DNA of 11,844 bases from Candidatus Latescibacterota bacterium (GTDB taxonomy: Bacteria > Latescibacterota > 4484-107 > B68-G9), in assembly GCA_012961755.1 (NCBI GenBank), contig DTYS01000158.1, forward strand, positions 1-11,844, read 5' to 3'. Below the pieces are notes generated by a model that saw only the letters and a program-made list of their open reading frames with translations, was not told where the DNA came from and searched no databases. A program made the translations under genes and the position numbers. Shown in pieces: positions 4,784 through 11,844 of this stretch (positions are counted from its first letter, which is position 1; the number at the start of each line of letters is the position of its first letter).

Positions 4784-7300
4784 ATGGCAGGCCTCCGGTC
4801 CTCCATCGAAGAAGATATGGCCATCCAGCGCATCCAGTTCAGGGGATACGCTGGGGAATGGACGTGGAAGGCGTGGAGGTGGGGAAGGGCCTCAGGACTG
4901 TTCGGGATCTCTATGCCCGACCTGGATTCGGAGTGGGAGCAATTGTGCCTGGAGGTGGAGGGGGAATACCTCGGATTGGACGGTTTGTGGGTCCAAGAAG
5001 GTGTCGTACATGCTCTTATGAGGATCTCCCCGCGGAAGCTGCTCTTCCCAAGGCCGGACGAGATGGAAGCCGGGGACCTCCTAGTGGTGACGGACCTCGG
5101 GTCACGGGTGGGCAGGTGCATATTGGATGCCCTTCCTCCGGAGCTTTCCGAGAAGAGGTACCTTCTAGGCTGGCTCGAGGATGAACGGGGTACGAGGTTC
5201 TTCTGTCTCGGTCCGGACGGGGAAGGCGCCCGTAAGCTCGAGGGCATAGTAGACCGGACTGTGGAAGTCCTCTCCGAATATCGGATGTACAAAGGTTGGT
5301 CCGGGTACAACATAGGGTATTACGCGATAGGTTCAGGTATAGCGAGCTGTCATCCGTTCCAAGTGGCCTCCAGGGCCTTACAGGAGGGATGTTCGTGGAT
5401 CCTGGCCACAGGTTATCTGGATTTTCTAATCCCGGAGCGGATAGGTGGAAAGCTGCGGACCTCGGGGGTCCCCTTCGTGCTCTCGGCCGGGCAGCCCTCC
5501 AGCGACCGCAAGGTCGTACTCTACGGGCTCAGGGAATACCCCAACCCTCAGCACTGTCCTTTAGATGTCTGCCTGAGGTGGAGGAGGGAGAAGGGGGGTT
5601 ACCTGTTCCGAAGGGCCTACCTTCCCGAGCCCATCGAGGAGTTCGAGGGATATCTGCTGACGGAGTATGAGGAACGGAACTATGTCGATTTAGAAAGTTA
5701 TCCGTTCGTGTTGTCCGGAGGTCAGCCTTACGAATATCCCACGTCTATGGTCCTCTTCCTGCCCTGCTCCGAAGAGCTGACCGAGGAGACCCTCTTCAGG
5801 GCCATATTGGAGGGGAGGGCTGTGGGCGTCTTCCCGAGGGCCAGACTCGTGGGGCCGAGGAAGTTCGTGGAGGTCTTAGGACTCTTACTCTTGGAGAGGA
5901 GGGTGCTCGAGGATGCGTTCTCTGACCGCCTAATCGTCCGGCCGAAGGTGGAAGGAGGTGAGCTTATCGTCGAGGTCGAGAACAGGACCTCCGAAGAAGT
6001 TCCTGCCGAGGTGTACACCTCCCTCGGAAACCTCGAAAGGGTGAAATTGGCCCCCTGGGGAAGCATCCTGCGCCTTCCCCTACCTAAGTCGTCCGAGCTT
6101 CTCGGTAGGGATCACGCCCTAGGGGTGCACGTAAGGGTGGGGGATAGGGAGGTCCATGGGGTCGCTGCCTGGTGTCTCCCACCCGCCGTGGCCGCGCCGT
6201 CCCAGATGTACGCCGTCCCGGGAGAGGTCCGCGTGCCCGTAACCCTATGGAGCTCCGAGGGCGGCGAGGTCGAAGTGAGGGTCGAGGTCTTCGGGGAAGG
6301 GACGAAGGTGGCCGAGGAAGTTACGAAGGCCGAGGTCCGGCATGAGGTCCTCACCCCCTTTGAGGTCCCCCTACAGCTCGGGAGGCCGGGGAACTACCGT
6401 GTGAAGCTGTCCACTTCGGAAGGGGAGAAGGAGGTACAGGTCGTGGTCGCCGCTCAAACTGGAAGGGCCGTAGCATATCGGGAGGACTTCGACGCGGACG
6501 GCCTGTCCGAGGTCGTGCTGGAGAACGGGCTCGTCAGGGTCGTGATAATCCCCTACGGTGGAAGGGCGATAGAGTACACCCTGAAGAAGCGGGCGGAGAA
6601 CCTCCTCTTCAAGGTCTGGCCCAAGACGCCCCCGGACAGGGAGGACCCTGCGAGGAGGAGGAACTTTTGGCCCTACGGTGGGTTGGAGGAATTCCTTGGA
6701 TATCCGACATTTATGGGCCATCATGCCTTCAAGTTAGAGATCCTGAAGGAGGAGGGGGCTTTCGTAAGGGCGAGGGCCTCGGGGGAGTTGAAGGGAAACA
6801 GGCTGGAGAAGACCTTCACTCTGTACGGGGATGGGACTTTGCTCGAAGTGCAGTATTCGGTCCATCTGCCCACGGCGGGCATAACGGTGATGGGGGTCAA
6901 CCCCCTGGTCAAGCTGGGTTCGGTCTCCGACACCAGGGACGTCTATTACTTTCCTACGATCAACGGGTTGGAGGAAAGGAGGGTCGTGCACACGAGGAAC
7001 TACGGGGAGTTCTTCCGTCTGAGGGAGGGGTGGGTGGCGGGAGAGGACGAGGAAGAGCGCATCTCCCTGGTCTTGGGGTACCCCGTATGGGATGCCTTCA
7101 TATTCCACCTCTGGCAGAACACCCCGGCCAACAGGCCGACCCCGTATTACTACGTAGAACTTCAGCCTTGGGTGGAGCTTCGCTACAACTGTATGACTTA
7201 CTTTACGTTGTATCTTCTGGGTCACAGCGGGGGCTGGGAGGAGGCGGTGGATATGTTCCGCAGGACTGGGTTATCTACCGAAAGGAGGGAAGATGTTTAA
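4784..7300 (+). CDS. Unrecognised 838-residue multidomain protein with mutarotase-like C-terminus
   Basis: I do not recognise this as a named family. There is no signal peptide or membrane helix, so it is probably cytoplasmic. The N-terminal region (1-170) is unassigned. Residues 178-370 show the spacing of a CehA/McbA-type PHP domain but with none of the usual metal-binding His and Asp residues. Residues 380-470 and 475-555 look like beta-sandwich (Ig-like) segments. The C-terminal region (565-830) begins with DFDADGLSEVVLEN, followed by PYGGRAIEY. This resembles the beta-supersandwich of galactose mutarotases and of GH57-associated domains, which bind carbohydrate. No catalytic pair could be assigned. 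ATG 4784 is chosen because SD GGAGGGG lies just upstream; the in-frame ATG at 4817 is an alternative. The gene is first in its operon and overlaps the oxidoreductase gene by 8 bases, so a shared role in sugar metabolism is a reasonable inference. Confidence 0.85.
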   Translation: MAGLRSSIEEDMAIQRIQFRGYAGEWTWKAWRWGRASGLFGISMPDLDSEWEQLCLEVEGEYLGLDGLWVQEGVVHALMRISPRKLLFPRPDEMEAGDLLVVTDLGSRVGRCILDALPPELSEKRYLLGWLEDERGTRFFCLGPDGEGARKLEGIVDRTVEVLSEYRMYKGWSGYNIGYYAIGSGIASCHPFQVASRALQEGCSWILATGYLDFLIPERIGGKLRTSGVPFVLSAGQPSSDRKVVLYGLREYPNPQHCPLDVCLRWRREKGGYLFRRAYLPEPIEEFEGYLLTEYEERNYVDLESYPFVLSGGQPYEYPTSMVLFLPCSEELTEETLFRAILEGRAVGVFPRARLVGPRKFVEVLGLLLLERRVLEDAFSDRLIVRPKVEGGELIVEVENRTSEEVPAEVYTSLGNLERVKLAPWGSILRLPLPKSSELLGRDHALGVHVRVGDREVHGVAAWCLPPAVAAPSQMYAVPGEVRVPVTLWSSEGGEVEVRVEVFGEGTKVAEEVTKAEVRHEVLTPFEVPLQLGRPGNYRVKLSTSEGEKEVQVVVAAQTGRAVAYREDFDADGLSEVVLENGLVRVVIIPYGGRAIEYTLKKRAENLLFKVWPKTPPDREDPARRRNFWPYGGLEEFLGYPTFMGHHAFKLEILKEEGAFVRARASGELKGNRLEKTFTLYGDGTLLEVQYSVHLPTAGITVMGVNPLVKLGSVSDTRDVYYFPTINGLEERRVVHTRNYGEFFRLREGWVAGEDEEERISLVLGYPVWDAFIFHLWQNTPANRPTPYYYVELQPWVELRYNCMTYFTLYLLGHSGGWEEAVDMFRRTGLSTERREDV

Positions 7301-8285
7301 GGTAGGGTTTCTAGGGTGCGGGGGGATAGCCAACTCTCACGCCAGGGTCCTCACCGACCTCGGGGATAGGGTCCGGCTGGTGGCCTTCTGCGATAAGGTC
7401 GAGGAGAGGGCCAGGAGGTTCAACAGGGAGTATGCTGACGGTAAGGGAAAGGTGTACACGGACTTCCATAGGATGCTCGAGAGGGAGGAGTTGGATATCC
7501 TCTACATTTGCCTCCCACCCTTCGCCCACACAGACGAGGTCGAGTTCGCAGCCGAGAGGGGGGTGCACATATTCATAGAGAAGCCCATAGCGCTGGAGGT
7601 AGGGACAGCCCGTAGGATGACCGAGGCCGTCGAGAGGGCGGGGGTCAAGTCCCAGGTCGGGTTCCAGCTCAGGTTCGGGGAGGCCGTCAGGATCGTGAAG
7701 GAAATGCTCGATTCTGGGGAGGCCGGAAGGCCCGGGCTTGTTGAGGCGAGGTTCTTCTGCAACTCCCTTCACAGCCCGTGGTGGAGGGATAAGTCTAAGA
7801 GCGGAGGACAGGTGGTGGAACAGGTCATCCATACCTTCGACATAATCAGGCACTTCTTGGGCGAGCCCGAGGCGGTCTTCAGCTTCGTGGACAACCTCTT
7901 TCACAGGGACGTTTCGGACTATACGGTGGAGGACGTGAGCGCCACCACTTTAAAGTTCAAGAACGGCGCCTTGGCCACCGTCGCCGCCACGAACGGGGCC
8001 ATCCCTGGGAAGTGGATAAGCGATTATAAGCTCGTAGCGGAGAAGGTGACCGTGTACTTTGAGGATGCCAACCATGCCATGATATATCGTACCGATTCCC
8101 CGTACGAGCGGGTCACATCGATATCCTCGGAGAGGCCCCTCCAGAAGGCCGCCGCCGAGGACCTTCTGAAAGCGATAGAGGACGACAAGGAGACCCTCGT
8201 GCCCATAAGGGAGGGGGCGAAGTCCCTAGAGCTGGTCTTGGCCGTGGCCCGGTCCGGGGAGACGGAGGAGGTGGTAAGGCTATGA
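7293..8285 (+). CDS. Gfo/Idh/MocA-family NAD(P)-dependent oxidoreductase
   Basis: This 330-residue protein is of typical family length. The N-terminal Rossmann fold opens with VGFLGCGGIANSHARVL (GxGGxA dinucleotide loop, residues 8-13), followed by the acidic residue Asp34 at the end of the second strand. The family signature EKP (96-98) supplies the catalytic Lys97. The C-terminal alpha/beta domain contains GGQVVEQVIHTFDIIRHFLG (171-190), with His180 and Asp183 at the family's active-site positions. Members oxidise or reduce sugars, inositols or related polyols using NAD(P). The exact substrate cannot be read here. AGGAGG at 7283-7288 precedes the ATG by 4 bases, and the ATG lies inside the end of the upstream gene, implying translational coupling with the mutarotase-like protein. 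Its stop overlaps the next start as ATGA. Confidence 0.95.
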   Translation: MFKVGFLGCGGIANSHARVLTDLGDRVRLVAFCDKVEERARRFNREYADGKGKVYTDFHRMLEREELDILYICLPPFAHTDEVEFAAERGVHIFIEKPIALEVGTARRMTEAVERAGVKSQVGFQLRFGEAVRIVKEMLDSGEAGRPGLVEARFFCNSLHSPWWRDKSKSGGQVVEQVIHTFDIIRHFLGEPEAVFSFVDNLFHRDVSDYTVEDVSATTLKFKNGALATVAATNGAIPGKWISDYKLVAEKVTVYFEDANHAMIYRTDSPYERVTSISSERPLQKAAAEDLLKAIEDDKETLVPIREGAKSLELVLAVARSGETEEVVRL

Positions 8286-9025
8286 AGGCCTGTCCTATCG
8301 TGGTCCTCCTCGTAGTCCTTAGTCTGTGTGGTCCGAGCTCGGCCCTGGGACCCGAGGAAGTTCCCTCAGGCCTCGGGCCGGTGAGTACGGCGCTGAAGGC
8401 TCGACTTGAGGCCCCGGTATCTTCGGAGGGAGCCTCCACCAAGTCTGAGGCTTTGGCCTTCGGGCTTTCCCTCCTGCTTCCGGGCGCTGGACAGGCGTAC
8501 GAAGGAAGGTGGAAGTCAGCCTTGGTCTTCCTCGGGGTTGAGGTGGCCTCGTGGACCGGATGGTACATATGGAAGGAGGAAGGGAAGGACAAGGAGAGGG
8601 AGTACAAAAATTTTGCGGACGAACATTGGAGCTTGGACAGGTTCCAGGTCTGGATGGATAACTACCGTGCCAGGTACGACACCACCTGGTGGACCCATGT
8701 GCTCCCGAAGGAGAAGGGCCAGGAGTATTACGAGATGATAGGTAAGTACGACCAGTTCGCCGCAGGTTGGGAGGATTATCCGAAGGAGTGGTTGGACGAC
8801 CCGCCCGAGGACAACCAAGAGTACGAAGGAACGATGAGGGAGCGGTACGAGGACATCAGGGACGAGAGCAACAGGTACCTCAGGAGGGCGGGGTATATGA
8901 TGGGGTTGGTGTTGGTAAACAGGGCCATAAGCGCTATATTCTCCCTCAGGGGGAACGGGGCGCAGGTCGGAGTGGTCCCGGGTAGGGACGGCCCCGTGCT
9001 GACGGCGTCCTGGAGGTTCAGATGA
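8282..9025 (+). CDS. DUF5683-like membrane or envelope protein
   Basis: The 247-residue product has an N-terminal signal sequence (1-21, hydrophobic core IVVLLVVLSL, probable cleavage after SSA). It then shows LSLLLPGAGQAYEGRWKSAL (62-81), the LPG.GQ.Y.G motif typical of DUF5683 and related small membrane proteins of FCB bacteria. A hydrophobic segment follows at about 82-97, and another at about 204-222. Between them lies a charged, Tyr/Trp-rich region containing EYYEMIGKYDQFAAGWEDY (148-166). The function of this group is unknown. SD GGAGGAGG (about 8264-8271) precedes the start. Both ends overlap neighbours as ATGA, so it is tightly coupled to the oxidoreductase before it and the transglycosylase after it. 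The LSLC stretch in the signal region lacks a small residue before Cys and is not a convincing lipobox. Confidence 0.8.
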   Translation: MKACPIVVLLVVLSLCGPSSALGPEEVPSGLGPVSTALKARLEAPVSSEGASTKSEALAFGLSLLLPGAGQAYEGRWKSALVFLGVEVASWTGWYIWKEEGKDKEREYKNFADEHWSLDRFQVWMDNYRARYDTTWWTHVLPKEKGQEYYEMIGKYDQFAAGWEDYPKEWLDDPPEDNQEYEGTMRERYEDIRDESNRYLRRAGYMMGLVLVNRAISAIFSLRGNGAQVGVVPGRDGPVLTASWRFR

Positions 9026-10128
9026 GAAGGTTGGCCGTGGCCGGAGGTCTGATGCTCGCAGGGGGGGTCTCATGGGCCTTGGACCTATGGGACATATTGG
9101 GGGCGACATGGGACCCCCCGAGGCTGAGGCGGGAGGTTCCCAAGGTAGAATTTGAACCTCGTTCCGAGGAGGAGGCGGCCATCTGGGTTGCATGTTCCTC
9201 CCAGGTTCCGGTGGATTACAACTACTGGGTGAGGAGGAGCATCCGCAGGTTCTGCGGTGGAGACAGGTGGATATTCAGGATATGGCTTGCAAGGAGCGGG
9301 AGGTACGTAGATCTCATCGGGAAGGTCCTCAGGGAGGAAGGACTCCCCGAGGACCTGGCCTATCTTGCCATGGTAGAAAGTGGCTTCAGCCCCTGGGCAT
9401 ACTCCCGTGCCCATGCGGTCGGAATATGGCAGCTTCTCAAGGGCACGGCCCGCAGGTACGGTCTCAGGGTGGACTGGTGGGTGGACGAGAGGAAGGATCC
9501 CGTGAGGTCCTCGTACGCGGCCGCTCGGTTCCTGAGGGATCTGTATGGAGAATTCGGGGACTGGAGGCTGGCCATAGCGGCCTACAACTGCGGCCCCGGT
9601 AGGTTGCGCAGGGCCATCCGTAAGGCCAGGACCAGGGACTTCTGGAGGCTGAGGCTCCCGAGGGAGACCTCGGAGTATGTTCCCAAGTTTATGGCAGCTT
9701 TGATAATATCTAAGTTTCCGGAGGTCTTCGGCTTCGGCGACGTCAGGTACGAGACGCCGTTAAGTTACGAGGAGGTCGAGGTCGAGGGGATATTGGACCT
9801 CAGGGTGGCCTCCAAGTTGGTGGGATGTTCCTATTCGGACCTTAAGCTCCTCAACCCCGCTCTGAGACGCTGTTATCTTCCACCTTACAGGTACTTCCTC
9901 AGGCTTCCCAGGGGGAGGGGGGACAGGTTCCTGACCGCCTATGCTGAGCTTCCGCCCCGAAGGAGGGCTCGATGGTTCCGGCACAGGGTGAGGAGGGGCG
10001 ATACCCTTTGGGAGCTCGCCAGGGTCTACGGAACGTCCGTCAGGGCTATCAAGGAGATAAACAGACTCTCGGGGAACATCATCAAGCCTGGACAGAACCT
10101 TATGATACCTGGAAACCGGGAAGGATAA
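9022..10128 (+). CDS. MltD-like lytic murein transglycosylase with one LysM
   Basis: This exported enzyme should cleave the MurNAc-GlcNAc bond of peptidoglycan, forming 1,6-anhydroMurNAc. A signal peptide (1-20, MRRLAVAGGLMLAGG) is followed by a GH23/SLT catalytic domain (about 95-235). The catalytic Glu119 lies in LAYLAMVESGFSPWAYSRAH, followed by AVGIWQ and the AAYNCGPGRLRRAI motif (186-199) of the family. The segment 245-300 looks like the linker region of MltD proteins. A single LysM (about 321-363, HRVRRGDTLWELARVYGTS to IKPGQNLMIP) would bind glycan strands; enterobacterial MltD has two. SD GGAGG (9012-9016) is 5 bases before the ATG, which overlaps the DUF5683-like gene as ATGA. atpD starts 24 bases downstream, an unusual neighbour for a wall enzyme. 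Confidence 0.93.
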   Translation: MRRLAVAGGLMLAGGVSWALDLWDILGATWDPPRLRREVPKVEFEPRSEEEAAIWVACSSQVPVDYNYWVRRSIRRFCGGDRWIFRIWLARSGRYVDLIGKVLREEGLPEDLAYLAMVESGFSPWAYSRAHAVGIWQLLKGTARRYGLRVDWWVDERKDPVRSSYAAARFLRDLYGEFGDWRLAIAAYNCGPGRLRRAIRKARTRDFWRLRLPRETSEYVPKFMAALIISKFPEVFGFGDVRYETPLSYEEVEVEGILDLRVASKLVGCSYSDLKLLNPALRRCYLPPYRYFLRLPRGRGDRFLTAYAELPPRRRARWFRHRVRRGDTLWELARVYGTSVRAIKEINRLSGNIIKPGQNLMIPGNREG

Positions 10129-10152
10129 ATATCGTCTACGGGAGGGACTTAG

Positions 10153-11544
10153 ATGCGCACTGGAAGGATAACGCGGGTGATAGGGCCGGTCGTGGATGTG
10201 GCTTTCTCCGACGGCGAACTGCCGAGCATATACAGCGCGCTGGAAGTAAGACGGAACGACGGCTCTAAGCTCGTCCTGGAGGTCCAGCAGCACATAGGGG
10301 AGGATACCGTCAGATGTGTGGCCATGGATTCCACGGATGGCCTCATAAGGGGGATGGAGGTAGAGGACACGGGAGGACCTATAGCGGTCCCCGTGGGGTC
10401 CGGGACGTTGGGAAGGCTCATGAACGTGGTGGGCGAACCCATAGATGAGCTCGGTCCCATAGAGGCCGAGGAGCGCTGGCCTATACATCGCCCCCCTCCG
10501 AGCATATCGGAGCAGAGCGTGTCCAACGAGATCTTGGAGACGGGGATAAAGGTCATAGATCTGCTCGAGCCTTACGCCAGGGGTGGGAAGACGGGACTTT
10601 TCGGAGGAGCCGGCGTGGGCAAGACCGTGATAATTATGGAACTCATCCACAACATAGCTATGCGCCACAAGGGCCTTTCCGTGTTCGCGGGGGTAGGGGA
10701 GAGGACGAGGGAGGGAAACGACCTATGGCTCGCCCTTATGCGTTCCGGGGTGCTCAAGAACACGGCCCTCATATTCGGCCAGATGAACGAACCTCCGGGA
10801 GCTAGGCTCAGGGTAGGACTTGCCGCCCTTACGGTGGCGGAATACTTCAGGGATGTTGAGGGGAGGGACATCCTGATATTCATAGACAACATCTTCCGCT
10901 TCACCCAGGCAGGTTCGGAGGTTTCGGCCCTTTTAGGGAGGATGCCCTCCGCGGTAGGGTACCAGCCCACGCTCGCGACCGAGATGGGGGAACTCCAGGA
11001 GAGGATAACCTCCACACGCAGGGGGGCCATAACTTCGGTCCAGGCCATATACGTCCCGGCCGACGACCTGACGGACCCGGCTCCCGCCACGACCTTCGCA
11101 CACTTGGACGCCACGACGGTGCTGTCCCGTTCCCTCTTCAGCCAGGCGTTTTATCCTGCGGTGGACCCGTTGGAGTCCACATCCCGCATGCTGGACCCGA
11201 GGATAGTTGGGGAGGAGCACTACCGGGTTGCCAGAGAGGTCCAGAGGATACTTCAGAGGTACAAAGAACTTCAAGACATAATAGCGATCCTCGGGGTGGA
11301 GGAGCTTTCGGACGAGGACAAGGTGATAGTCGCAAGGGCGAGGAGGATCCAGAGGTTCCTAACCCAGCCCTTCTTCGTGGCGGAGCAGTTCACCCAGATG
11401 CCCGGTAAATACATCCCCTTAGAGGAGACCGTGAAGGGGTTCAAAGGGCTTGTGGAGGGGGAGTACGACGAGCTCCCCGAACAGGCCTTCTACATGGTCG
11501 GGACTATAGACGAGGCCCTTCAGAAGGCCAAGGAGTTGAAATAA
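10153..11544 (+). CDS. atpD: F1Fo ATP synthase subunit beta
   Basis: This is the catalytic beta subunit of F-type ATP synthase, 463 residues, full length. Diagnostic parts are the N-terminal barrel opening GRITRVIGPVVDVAF, Walker A GGAGVGKT (151-158), catalytic Glu183 in VGERTREGNDLW, and Walker B ILIFIDNIFRFTQAG (240-254). These are followed by SALLGRMPSAVGYQPTLATE and YVPADDLTDPAPATTFAHLD. The DELSEED lever is EELSDED (383-389). It works at the cytoplasmic face of the inner membrane in alpha3beta3 hexamers with gamma and epsilon. SD GGAGGG (10141-10146) is 6 bases from the start. The gene is followed by atpC with a one-base TAATG overlap. It is not preceded by atpA and atpG, as in the canonical operon, but by a transglycosylase gene, so the atp genes are split in this genome or the rest lie elsewhere. 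Confidence 0.98.
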   Translation: MRTGRITRVIGPVVDVAFSDGELPSIYSALEVRRNDGSKLVLEVQQHIGEDTVRCVAMDSTDGLIRGMEVEDTGGPIAVPVGSGTLGRLMNVVGEPIDELGPIEAEERWPIHRPPPSISEQSVSNEILETGIKVIDLLEPYARGGKTGLFGGAGVGKTVIIMELIHNIAMRHKGLSVFAGVGERTREGNDLWLALMRSGVLKNTALIFGQMNEPPGARLRVGLAALTVAEYFRDVEGRDILIFIDNIFRFTQAGSEVSALLGRMPSAVGYQPTLATEMGELQERITSTRRGAITSVQAIYVPADDLTDPAPATTFAHLDATTVLSRSLFSQAFYPAVDPLESTSRMLDPRIVGEEHYRVAREVQRILQRYKELQDIIAILGVEELSDEDKVIVARARRIQRFLTQPFFVAEQFTQMPGKYIPLEETVKGFKGLVEGEYDELPEQAFYMVGTIDEALQKAKELK

Positions 11545-11810
11545 TGGCCCAAGGCTTGTTATTAGAGGTGATAACTCCCCAGGGCGCCGCCGTACGGGAC
11601 GAGGTGGATTCGGTGGTCGCGCCGGGCGTGGAGGGGTACTTCGAGGTCCTGCCCGGACACATCACCTTCCTTTCGGCCCTCGGAGGGGGGGAGCTTTCGT
11701 ACATTAAGGAAGGTCGGGAGAGCGTCCTCCTTGTCGGGGAAGGGGTCCTGGAGGTGGTAGAGGATAGGGTGTTGGTCCTTGTGGAGTCGGCGAACCCTGT
11801 AGAGACGTGA
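11544..11810 (+). CDS. atpC: F1Fo ATP synthase subunit epsilon, short form
   Basis: The 88-residue product is the N-terminal beta-sandwich of the epsilon subunit: LLLEVITPQGAAVRDEVDSVVAPGVEGYFEVLPGH, then GGGELSYI and a closing strand GEGVLEVVEDRVLVLVESA. It joins gamma to the c-ring in the rotor. The usual bacterial subunit is about 130-140 residues and ends in two helices that can inhibit ATP hydrolysis. Those helices are absent, and the frame closes with TGA at 11808-11810. Comparable short epsilons are known in green sulfur bacteria and relatives, so this is likely natural, not a truncation. SD AAGGAG (11530-11535) is 8 bases from the ATG. It is co-translated with atpD. Confidence 0.93.
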   Translation: MAQGLLLEVITPQGAAVRDEVDSVVAPGVEGYFEVLPGHITFLSALGGGELSYIKEGRESVLLVGEGVLEVVEDRVLVLVESANPVET

Positions 11811-11814
11811 GCTT

Positions 11815-11830
11815 CGGTCCTCTCGGACCG
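11815..11830 (+). terminator. Hairpin after atpC, possible weak or Rho-assisted terminator
   Basis: CGGTCC (11815-11820) and GGACCG (11825-11830) form a perfect 6-bp GC-rich stem with a TCTC loop, 4 bases after the atpC stop. No T-run follows within the remaining 14 bases, so it is not a classical intrinsic terminator. The window ends before its context can be judged. Confidence 0.3.
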
Positions 11831-11844
11831 TCGCTAAGGTGGTA

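Noticed and set aside
4817..4819. Alternative start of the large protein at the in-frame ATG 4817
   Set aside because: No good SD lies at a suitable distance, whereas ATG 4784 has GGAGGGG directly upstream; it remains possible because that spacing is short.
4627..5313. Minus-strand open frame of 228 codons opposite the large protein
   Set aside because: It overlaps the divergent promoter region and the start of the 838-residue gene, and its Ser/Pro/Arg-rich composition is typical of an antisense shadow.
8282..8350. Lipoprotein signal (LSLC) in the DUF5683-like protein
   Set aside because: The residue before Cys is Leu, where Gly, Ala or Ser is expected, and a good signal peptidase I site follows at SSA.
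9760..10668. Minus-strand open frame of 302 codons across the transglycosylase and atpD
   Set aside because: It is antisense to two well-supported genes and shows no family motif.

Overview
The window looks like chromosomal DNA from a thermophilic, Gram-negative-type bacterium, probably of the Fibrobacteres-Chlorobi-Bacteroidetes (FCB) superphylum or a neighbouring uncultured lineage. This is inferred from several signs. Codon use is rich in AGG (Arg) and ATA (Ile). There is a PorV/PorQ-type outer-membrane beta-barrel protein and a DUF5683-like protein. An atpD-atpC pair stands apart from the other F1Fo genes, and its epsilon subunit is short. No phage, insertion sequence, CRISPR, tRNA or rRNA was seen. 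GC content is high by eye and was not computed.

Left half, minus strand (transcribed right to left). A PorV/UPF0164-like protein (4639-3746) is followed by two ABC half-transporters (3570-1804, and 1794 running off the left edge). The two half-transporters together form one heterodimeric type IV ABC exporter. Its single degenerate ATP site is built from an Asp-for-Glu Walker B in one subunit and an aberrant signature motif in the other. The 175-base gap between the PorV-like gene and the exporter holds more than a spacer. A promoter identical in its conserved blocks to the PorV-gene promoter overlaps the PorV stop codon. It is followed by a roughly 140-nt leader with two tiny overlapping ORFs, mutually exclusive hairpins and an intrinsic-terminator-like hairpin just upstream of the exporter's ribosome binding site. 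This layout resembles an attenuator and is the most interesting item in the window.

Divergent control region (4640-4783). Two back-to-back promoters have their -35 boxes in the two arms of one inverted repeat. One drives the PorV-like gene to the left and the other drives a six-gene operon to the right.

Right half, plus strand. Six genes are packed with overlaps or gaps of 24 bases or less: an 838-residue unrecognised multidomain protein with a mutarotase-like C-terminus, a Gfo/Idh/MocA oxidoreductase, a DUF5683-like membrane protein, an MltD-like lytic transglycosylase with one LysM, then atpD and a short atpC. The first two suggest carbohydrate metabolism, the next two suggest the cell envelope, and the last two encode F1 beta and epsilon. 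The rest of the ATP synthase is not in the window. A small hairpin follows atpC near the right edge.
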